A stretch of 15,247 nt of DNA from Bacteroidota bacterium (GTDB lineage: Bacteria; Bacteroidota; Bacteroidia; Chitinophagales; Chitinophagaceae), in NCBI GenBank assembly GCA_023391315.1, contig JAEWBD010000077.1:1-15247 (forward strand). The letters run 5' to 3'. A program made the position numbers and the translations under genes. The notes beneath the pieces are model-generated. The model was not told where the DNA came from and made no database searches. It worked only from the letters and a program-made list of their open reading frames with translations. How positions within the stretch are numbered: the first letter of the stretch is position 1; each line of letters opens with the position of its first letter. Positions 1 through 6,151 of this stretch are shown here, one piece after another.

Positions 1-2994
1 GATATAGGATGTGTTTAAAATCCAGAAATCAGTAGCCTGGTTATTGTTGCTATACGGAGACTGATTGGCCCTTGGGTATTTGGCATGCTGGTGATCGGGG
101 GTCCACCGGTTATTATAATATTCGTATGTGGAATTGCTGTTATTGTTATTGAACGGAATAGTTATAAAACCCCTTATATCGCGGCTTGACATGGATGAGC
201 CCTGGAAGAATAAAGAAAGATCAAATCCTTTCCATGCTGCGGAAATATTTGCTCCGTATGTAATGGCCGGAATATTTGGATTGCCAATTACAGTTTCATC
301 ATACGAATCAATTTTCCCATCGCTCTTGCCATCCGGGCCACCCAGGTCAGCATACTTAATATCGCCGGGATGCAATTCACCAAATTGAACTATATCATAG
401 CCATCATCGCCGTTTATAACGCCATCGCCATTTTTGTCATCGGATGTGTTAAACAAACCAAGCGAATGGTATCCAAAAAGTGTATTCAGCGCACGGCCTG
501 TCCTGCTGCGCTTGGGATCGTTTTTAGTTACAGAAGTTTCAAATACCTGTATCATTTTATTTTTGGCATAACTAAAGTTTGCGTCAATCCCAAGCTGAAG
601 CCCGTTACCAAGTGTTTTATGGGAACCCACTGTAATTTCAAACCCGCGGTTTTTCATCACACCTGCATTTTCCTGGGCAAGGCTTAAACCATATTCCACC
701 GGAACTGTAACCTGTGGCGGCAACAGCATGCCGGTTCTTTTTTCATTGAAATAGTCTGCTTCAATCCTCAGCAAACCTCTCCATATATTTGCCTCAAAAC
801 CAATGTCTGCTTTGTTTGCAACTTCCCATGTAATATAGGGGTTTGCTTCTATGGGCAGGTAAGAACCCTGTACAAGCCTGCCGCCGCCAAACGCATAGGC
901 ATTGCCATACAGGTTATAGCCATTTAAATATTGAAACGGATCTCCTGCCAGGTTACCGGATTTTCCCCATGAAGCCCTGAGCTTTAAATAATCGATATTT
1001 CTTACGGATTGAAAGAATTTTTCGTTGGACACAACCCAACCGGCAGAAAAAGCCGGAAAGTAAGCCCACCTGCTTCCGGGTGCAAAATAATAGTGCCCGT
1101 CATACCGGCCTGAAGCCTCCAGTAAATACCTGTTATCAAACCCATAATTTAACCTGTAAACATAGCCTATCTGGCTGCCCGTAGCAGATCCTCCGCCATT
1201 ATCATAATCATTCCTGTCAGAACTACCAAGGCTAAGCTCATCAACATCAACAGCAAAATTGTTTCTTCTTGCATTAAAGTTTAGTTGCTTGTTATTTCTT
1301 GCTTCAGCCACTACCAACCCGGTTATTTCATGCTTCCCAAATGTGTTATGGTAGTTCAAATAACCCTGGTAAGTAAACGTGTTGTTTTGCCAATAGTTTT
1401 CATTAAGCCAGGTATAGGTAGCTGCGCCGCCTTCCTGGGAAGAAATTTGCTGCGTATAAGTATATGGAGTGGCGCTAACATCCTGCGACCAGTAAATAAA
1501 AGGTTTATGCCATTGCTTTTCAAAGTAGTTATAAGGGTCGTAACTGAATGCGCCTTTAATGCTCAACCCTTTTATAAAAGGTAGTTTCTGATCAATAGAT
1601 ATAGTACTCAGCAGGGTTGTAGTATTTCTGTAATAATAACCCCCCGCATTTAAAACGCCTAATGGTGCATTGCCTGCAAATTCTCCCCAATAACCATTGC
1701 TGTATAAAAGATTAGCTATGGGAATAAATTTATAGGTAGCCCTGAAAAGGTTATCTGTACTGGAGTTAGCATCCACATTATCGGTCTTCTGATAAGAACC
1801 ATTTAATGACAGGGAAACGAGGGTGGTTGGAGTAACATCCACATCAAGGTTCACATTAAAATTGTATCGCTGGTATCCCACAGGGTCAAACATACCTTGC
1901 TGGTTAAAATAACTTAAGCCGGCAAAATATCGCACACTGTTTGAACCGCCACGAAGCTGTACATCGGCCTGGGCCATTGGCGCATGCATTTGCACCACGG
2001 TATTCAAGGCATCACTGATAGGATATAAATCGGGATCTTCCGCATTTTTTTGTGCGTATGTATCAATCAATTCCTGGGAGAATTGCAAAGTTGAGCTGCC
2101 CGGATTTTCATTCAGGTAAGCTTCGTTACGAAGCCGCATATAATCCTGTGCGCTAAGCATTTTAGGAATATAGGTAGGCTGCTGGTCTCCATAATAGCCA
2201 CCAAAAGTTAATGTAGGTTTAGATGCATTCCCTCTTTTTGTTGTAATAAGAATTACGCCGTTGGCCCCGCCAAGACCATAAGGAGCAACTGCAGCCGCAT
2301 CCTTCAGAACGGTTACCGAAGCTATAGTATTGGGGTCAACCTCATTGATGTTATTGCGGATAACGCCATCTACCACAATTAAAGGATTGGCATTTCCGGT
2401 TGTTGCAATGCCTCTGATATAAATGTCAGGGTTATCGGCACCGGGGCGGCCTCCGTTTGCATTCATCATTACACCGGATACCCGGCCGGCAAGTGAATTT
2501 GAAACATTGGCAACCGGAGCTTCAGCCAGCTCCTCTCCTTTTACAGTAGATATGGCAGCAGTAGAGGAAAGCTTTCTTTGCGTACCATATCCAACTACAA
2601 TTATCGTTTGTAATGAAGCATCCAGGGAAGTAAGTTCAACAACAAGATTACTGGTTGAGCCATTTACGGGTACTTCCTTTGTTGTATATCCTACATAAGA
2701 CACGACGAGCACTGCCGTTTGGCCTTGAATATTGATAGTAAAACTACCATCGGCAGCACTTGCAGTTGCATTTGACTTTCCTTTTTCAGTAATAGTAGCG
2801 CCCGAGAGCCCAACACCTTTGCTATCGGTTACTTTACCAGCCACCGTAAATAAAGCTGAAGAAGCTGGGTTGTTTTTATGATTTACATCTCTTGCAAATG
2901 ATGTTATGCAACAGGTAATAAAAGCAAATAGAAAACAATGTTTAATCCAAAATGGATTGCTGAAAATAAGCTGTTTGGTAGTGATATTTTGCAT
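1..2994 (-). CDS. SusC-family TonB-dependent outer-membrane transporter (3' end beyond window)
   Basis: Outer-membrane transporter that, with a SusD lipoprotein, imports glycan fragments into the periplasm using TonB energy. The frame is open from the ATG at 2994 down to base 1 (998 codons). After a hydrophobic leader, residues about 45-120 form a carboxypeptidase-D-like regulatory domain (AGKVTDSKGVGLSGATI ... SYVGYTTKEV). The plug follows with the SusC signatures VVGYGTQRK, NSLAGRVSGVM, NPLIVVDGV and VTVLKDAAAVAPYGLGGANG, ending in ILITTKRG; the beta-barrel fills the rest. Near the left edge are RWTPDHQHAKYPRANQ and FWILNTSYI, typical of the last barrel strands, so probably only some 60-100 residues are missing. 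A susD gene is expected just left of the window. Given the neighbours the substrate is likely a xylan oligosaccharide (inference). Small plus-strand reading frames across this gene are antisense shadows. Confidence 0.95.
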   Translation of the reverse strand, partial: MQNITTKQLIFSNPFWIKHCFLFAFITCCITSFARDVNHKNNPASSALFTVAGKVTDSKGVGLSGATITEKGKSNATASAADGSFTINIQGQTAVLVVSYVGYTTKEVPVNGSTSNLVVELTSLDASLQTIIVVGYGTQRKLSSTAAISTVKGEELAEAPVANVSNSLAGRVSGVMMNANGGRPGADNPDIYIRGIATTGNANPLIVVDGVIRNNINEVDPNTIASVTVLKDAAAVAPYGLGGANGVILITTKRGNASKPTLTFGGYYGDQQPTYIPKMLSAQDYMRLRNEAYLNENPGSSTLQFSQELIDTYAQKNAEDPDLYPISDALNTVVQMHAPMAQADVQLRGGSNSVRYFAGLSYFNQQGMFDPVGYQRYNFNVNLDVDVTPTTLVSLSLNGSYQKTDNVDANSSTDNLFRATYKFIPIANLLYSNGYWGEFAGNAPLGVLNAGGYYYRNTTTLLSTISIDQKLPFIKGLSIKGAFSYDPYNYFEKQWHKPFIYWSQDVSATPYTYTQQISSQEGGAATYTWLNENYWQNNTFTYQGYLNYHNTFGKHEITGLVVAEARNNKQLNFNARRNNFAVDVDELSLGSSDRNDYDNGGGSATGSQIGYVYRLNYGFDNRYLLEASGRYDGHYYFAPGSRWAYFPAFSAGWVVSNEKFFQSVRNIDYLKLRASWGKSGNLAGDPFQYLNGYNLYGNAYAFGGGRLVQGSYLPIEANPYITWEVANKADIGFEANIWRGLLRIEADYFNEKRTGMLLPPQVTVPVEYGLSLAQENAGVMKNRGFEITVGSHKTLGNGLQLGIDANFSYAKNKMIQVFETSVTKNDPKRSRTGRALNTLFGYHSLGLFNTSDDKNGDGVINGDDGYDIVQFGELHPGDIKYADLGGPDGKSDGKIDSYDETVIGNPNIPAITYGANISAAWKGFDLSLFFQGSSMSSRDIRGFITIPFNNNNSNSTYEYYNNRWTPDHQHAKYPRANQSPYSNNNQATDFWILNTSYI

Positions 2995-3075
2995 AAAGTG
3001 TTTTTTAATGAGTGCAATCGTTAAAAGCACATAAGTTTAAAATCATTGTTGTTGATTAGAATATTTTCTCTTACA

Positions 3076-3089
3076 CTAAAGCGCTTTAG
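3076..3089. promoter_or_regulatory. Perfect 14-bp palindrome, LacI-type operator candidate
   Basis: CTAAAGCGCTTTAG is its own reverse complement and has the central CG with flanking AAAG/CTTT seen in LacI/GalR and cre-type operators. It sits 82 bp upstream of the susC start codon, a position fitting repressor or activator control of that promoter. It differs from the GYAAYCGRTTRC sites elsewhere in the window, so a second regulator may bind it. Confidence 0.5.
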
Positions 3090-3292
3090 AATATGCTTTT
3101 TACTCACCCGGATTTAGCTGGGATTGTATTACCCAAAGATTTTCGTCCAGGTTAGCCGCCTATTAGTTTGTGAAATATTCATTTGCAGTTTGTCAGGTTT
3201 TATTCATGATGTATAGATTTGGTGAAACAATTACTATTTTTTATAGGATGTTTACAGCAGAAAGCCTATTGCTCTTAATTGAATAATTAAAA

Positions 3293-3354
3293 TTTATTAA
3301 ACAAAAGCAGCCTGGCTTTGCTTTATTCGCCTGTAACGCATGCTGTTTAATAAA
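3293..3354. repeat. AT-rich inverted repeat with nested hairpin
   Basis: TTTATTAAACA (3293-3303) is exactly inverted as TGTTTAATAAA (3344-3354). Inside, AAAGC/GCTTT (3304-3308, 3320-3324) and GCC/GGC form a second short stem. It lies about 300-360 bp upstream of susC. It could be a structured leader, a terminator or a chance AT-rich cruciform; function unknown. Confidence 0.35.
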
Positions 3355-3518
3355 AGCCAATAATTATATCCCGGCTATTTTTTACAAATGCATTATTTTA
3401 TTCCTATATGTAGTGTGGCTTTTTTATATAAAACCGCATATTTTATACATACTTGAACATATACCCTAAATGATAAAAGCAAGCCTATTGTTCGTTATCA
3501 GGTGCAACCGTCTTCAGG

Positions 3519-3538
3519 AAGCTGGAAGCTTCCGGCTT
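3519..3538. repeat. 20-bp near-perfect palindrome
   Basis: A core of GGAAGCTTCC (3524-3533) is extended by AAGC and GCTT on the two sides, with only the pair 3523/3534 unmatched (T opposite G). The left part also contains the tandem repeat GGAAGCT-GGAAGCT. It may be a terminator-like hairpin or protein site in the susC upstream region; no further support. Confidence 0.3.
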
Positions 3539-3559
3539 TAATTCTCACTGGCTTAAATA

Positions 3560-3571
3560 GAAACCGATTGC
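3560..3571. promoter_or_regulatory. LacI-type operator candidate, one mismatch
   Basis: GAAACCGATTGC matches GYAAYCGRTTRC at 11 of 12 positions (A instead of Y at position 2). It is the weakest of the four related sites and lies far (about 570 bp) upstream of susC. Confidence 0.4.
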
Positions 3572-3692
3572 AAAAAAAATTAATTATTATTAAAACTGGC
3601 TACGTTTGATTTTGAATTCTCGTATGGCTTTGATCAGGTTTCTATAATAAAAGTTGGCTTTCGTGGTTAAAAGTAAGATTTTATTTGATTTA

Positions 3693-3704
3693 GCAACCGA
3701 TTAC
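3693..3704. promoter_or_regulatory. LacI-type operator candidate
   Basis: GCAACCGATTAC fits the palindromic pattern GYAAYCGRTTRC exactly, with the AAnCGnTT core typical of LacI-family operators. It lies beside the relic at 3721-3875. Confidence 0.5.
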
Positions 3705-3720
3705 GTAATTTTTTTATTTT

Positions 3721-3875
3721 CTCAGCTTCCATTGCCTTTATCTTTTTGACGCCTTCCTCTTTGCTGTTTATAAAAATGAAATCATCATGAATAATCCATC
3801 AACATTTTTGCCGCATACTACTTAAATGTTTTACCCACTTTCTGTAATCGGGGTTGCTGTAACAAAATGGTTGAA
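3721..3875 (-). pseudogene. Decayed fragment of a second copy of the 622-residue gene
   Basis: This stretch aligns, in the same orientation, with bases about 5409-5566 inside the neighbouring minus-strand gene. Shared exact runs include TGCCTTTATCTTTT (3733-3746 versus 5420-5433), GAAATCATCA (3778-3787 versus 5466-5475) and ACTTAAATGTTTTACCCA (3820-3837 versus 5511-5528), with many close matches between. Read on the minus strand it corresponds to residues about 105-157 of the intact protein, including the FILDDFFF region, but single-base indels and several stop codons break the frame. It is therefore the remnant of a former tandem paralogue or partial duplication. The rest of that copy is not visible. 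Confidence 0.8.
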
Positions 3876-3994
3876 CGTGATTAACGCACGCAACCGGGTC
3901 ATCAATAGATTTTGTTGTAAATAATTACGGGGAATTATATACTTAACATGTCAACGGTTACGGCATAATTCTTCCTTTTTTAAACCGAAAATTT

Positions 3995-4006
3995 GTAATC
4001 GATTGC
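3995..4006. promoter_or_regulatory. LacI-type operator candidate
   Basis: GTAATCGATTGC fits GYAAYCGRTTRC exactly and is nearly symmetric. It sits a few bases past the stop codon of the 4011-5879 gene, at the upstream end of the long region before susC. Confidence 0.5.
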
Positions 4007-4010
4007 AATC

Positions 4011-5879
4011 CTATTTTATTTTAAAAACCCTGAATGAATGAGGCTTCAGTGTAAATGTGTAAACATTCTTAGGGCTCAGGTTTTTCTCGGTATAGCTAAA
4101 GCCGGGCTTTCTCAATTCGCCGTTTATAACTGCACCTGAATTCATGTCTGTAATTGTATTAAATGATGTGGACGTTACAGCTTTTACTACTGTTTCTGTA
4201 TCAAGAAAAGATTCAGCAATGAATGTATTGTTATCATATACATACAAACTTATTTTAGAAGGGCCTTCTATCTGCACATTGAGTTCGCCGCTCAAAACCT
4301 GGCGGATTTTATTTAATGCTTCAACGGGCAAATTGTACAGGTCTGAAAAATTATCCGGTATAGTTAATATATACAAATGGCCCTTTGAATAATCTGCCGT
4401 GTGCAAAATGGGCCAGCCATTATCTCCGCTGATGCCCGAAACAATTTCCCAGGAATCGTTGGTGATGTATTGTATCTGCGGAATAAGAACAGCCTTATCG
4501 GCATGTATCAAATGAAATGTGCCTGCAGTGTAATCCTGCACTATGGCTTTCCTGTCTGTATAACGCAATTCAACAATATCATTCAGTTTATCCTGTATAT
4601 TTTTAAGTAACCCCGATGTTATTACAACGGTTTTACCATCAGTCAATTGCTTTTTTATTTTATCAACGATCTTATCATCAAACTTTGCTTCTTCCGTTAA
4701 TAAAACAATACTGTCTTCTGCAGGAAACTCAGGCCGCATATCCATTGGCAGGCCAATCATTCCCAAAAAATTCTGCAAAAAATCTTCGCCAACAGAATGA
4801 TAAGGCTTATAACTTTTTATACCAATAGGATTTCCCAACGCCCCTAAAAATTTATCTATTTTTTCAAATGTATAACCCGCAAACCTTGCAATGGTTGTTG
4901 GCCTTGCGGGTGCACCGCCATTATAATTCTGCGGCTGCATCATTTCGTCATAATCAAAGCTCGTATGCTGCCCCTGCCAGGCGGCGCGGTCGGTTGCAGC
5001 TATCGGCCTTGTTATACTTCTGAAATCAAACAAGGTTTGTTCACGTGCTTTTGCAAACAAGGTTATCCAGAGCTGTTCCGCATACCTGTCAGCATAATTA
5101 CTGGCGAAAGGGTCAACCCATCCGCCGCCATTTTTGCCCGGGGCAATATTTTCATAATAACGGATAATATTATAACCAAGATAAGGCTGCAGGTGCTGCG
5201 CAGATGTTACCGCATCCCTTGTTTCAGTACCGGTATAAACGCCGTCAAAAATTTTGGGTTCTGTTTCAAGATTAAAACCCATGCCGGCAAAATGTTCATA
5301 CCAGTTTGGATACTTTACAATCACTTTTACTTTTGGATTAGCCGCTTTTGCAGGATCAACGATCAGGCTTTTTGCAGCTTCTGTCATCAGGCTTAAACGG
5401 TATTGTGTCCAGCTTCTGCTGCCTTTATCTTTTATAGCGCCGTCATCTTTACAGTTGGTAAAAAAGAAATCATCAAGAATAAACTCATCAAAATTTTTAG
5501 CCGTGTACTCACTTAAATGTTTTACCCATTTTCTGTCATCAGGATTGCTGTAGCAAAAAGTTTGAAACCGGTTAGGCTCGCTTATCGTCAAAGTAATGCC
5601 GCCGGCAACTTCTATGCCCCTGTCTTTAAAGAATTTTTTGGCAATATTTAAGGTGTCCTGGTTCACGACAATCAGGTCGCGGTGCGTTTCAAGATAAACT
5701 TTATCAACTTTTAACTGCCTCGAAATTTCGTTCCAGAGCGGCTTTAAATAATTATTGGTATCGCCCATCTGCCTAACCTCGTATGCGCGGCAATAAACAG
5801 ATACTTTGAAGTTATTATAATGCTGGGCAGCACAACAATAAGACAACAGTGTGCATACAAATACAGCAAACAGTTTCAT
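4011..5879 (-). CDS. Secreted 622-residue protein of unrecognised family, putative glycoside hydrolase
   Basis: I do not recognise the family with certainty. The start ATG at 5879 gives a clear signal peptide (MKLFAVFVCTLLSYCCAAQ), so the protein is exported. Residues about 25-380 look like an alpha/beta barrel: alternating strands and helices with acidic and aromatic strand ends such as EFILDDFFFTN (Asp136, Asp137), VKVIVKYPNWYEHF, FDGVYTGTETRD (Glu219) and TLFDFRSI. Residues about 385-530 resemble a glutamine-amidotransferase-like alpha/beta domain (SIVLLTEEAKF, GKTVVITSG, KGHLYILTIPDN). Residues about 540-622 look like a beta-sandwich. This barrel, Rossmann-like domain and sandwich order recalls GH42-type enzymes, but I see no clear GH42 acid-base motif. 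Its place between susC and GH115 implies a role in xylan breakdown (inference). A decayed partial second copy lies at 3721-3875, and a LacI-type operator lies about 96 bp upstream. Confidence 0.85.
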   Translation of the reverse strand: MKLFAVFVCTLLSYCCAAQHYNNFKVSVYCRAYEVRQMGDTNNYLKPLWNEISRQLKVDKVYLETHRDLIVVNQDTLNIAKKFFKDRGIEVAGGITLTISEPNRFQTFCYSNPDDRKWVKHLSEYTAKNFDEFILDDFFFTNCKDDGAIKDKGSRSWTQYRLSLMTEAAKSLIVDPAKAANPKVKVIVKYPNWYEHFAGMGFNLETEPKIFDGVYTGTETRDAVTSAQHLQPYLGYNIIRYYENIAPGKNGGGWVDPFASNYADRYAEQLWITLFAKAREQTLFDFRSITRPIAATDRAAWQGQHTSFDYDEMMQPQNYNGGAPARPTTIARFAGYTFEKIDKFLGALGNPIGIKSYKPYHSVGEDFLQNFLGMIGLPMDMRPEFPAEDSIVLLTEEAKFDDKIVDKIKKQLTDGKTVVITSGLLKNIQDKLNDIVELRYTDRKAIVQDYTAGTFHLIHADKAVLIPQIQYITNDSWEIVSGISGDNGWPILHTADYSKGHLYILTIPDNFSDLYNLPVEALNKIRQVLSGELNVQIEGPSKISLYVYDNNTFIAESFLDTETVVKAVTSTSFNTITDMNSGAVINGELRKPGFSYTEKNLSPKNVYTFTLKPHSFRVFKIK

Positions 5880-5974
5880 ATAAAATTTTAAAAGATAAAA
5901 GCAATAGTTATTTATTAAAAGTTTCCAGGATGCATGTAAAGCTCCGCTAAAATAAGAGAAAATCCATATTTAAT

Positions 5975-5986
5975 GCAATCGGTTAC
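5975..5986. promoter_or_regulatory. LacI-type operator candidate in divergent promoter
   Basis: GCAATCGGTTAC fits GYAAYCGRTTRC exactly and matches the sites at 3560, 3693 and 3995. It lies 96 bp upstream of the minus-strand start and 166 bp upstream of the GH115 start, so one bound regulator could control both directions. Confidence 0.6.
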
Positions 5987-6001
5987 AGTTTATTTACTAC
6001 A

Positions 6002-6030
6002 TTGCCTTTTTAAATAGTAAAATAAATTTT
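6002..6030 (+). promoter_or_regulatory. Possible Bacteroidetes-type promoter for the GH115 operon
   Basis: TTG at 6002-6004 and TAAATTTT at 6023-6030 are 18 bp apart. This approximates the Bacteroidetes -33 TTG and -7 TAnnTTTG pattern, with one mismatch in the -7 box. The operator at 5975 lies just upstream. AT-rich DNA makes chance matches easy, so this is tentative. Confidence 0.3.
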
Positions 6031-6151
6031 TTGCCAGAGAATTGTTTGCAAAACGGTGCGTTTGCGAAGCCACTGAACCTGCTGCTATATTTTAAGTGTG
6101 CCAGCCAGTCACCGGTTTTTAATGTCGGCCTTTATAATTGATTATTACTGC

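Larger units (their letters stand above)
2995..4010. other. 1-kb non-coding region upstream of susC
   Basis: No intact gene is visible. The stretch is AT-rich and holds a perfect LacI-type palindrome (3076-3089), an 11-bp inverted repeat (3293-3303 with 3344-3354) enclosing a smaller nested hairpin, a 20-bp near-perfect palindrome (3519-3538), three GYAAYCGRTTRC-type operators and a gene relic. It is unusually long for a susC leader. The susC promoter must lie here or the gene is read from the upstream minus-strand gene; I could not place a convincing TAnnTTTG -7 box. Confidence 0.6.
5880..6151. promoter_or_regulatory. Divergent promoter region between the 622-residue gene and GH115
   Basis: This 272-bp gap must carry promoters for the minus-strand gene (start 5879) and the plus-strand operon (start 6152). 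It contains one exact operator palindrome (5975-5986), placed to act on both. No gene fits here; the in-frame extension of GH115 back to 6098 lacks a signal-peptide-like start. Confidence 0.7.

Noticed and set aside
128..2698. Several plus-strand reading frames of 86-105 codons
   Set aside because: They lie antisense to the continuous SusC frame and have no recognisable features.
3014..3025. A fifth operator near the susC start
   Set aside because: Only the left half-site GCAATCG is present; the right half matches poorly.
6098..6151. Longer N-terminus for GH115 starting at 6098
   Set aside because: The extra 18 residues are not signal-like, while the ATG at 6152 begins directly with a proper signal peptide.
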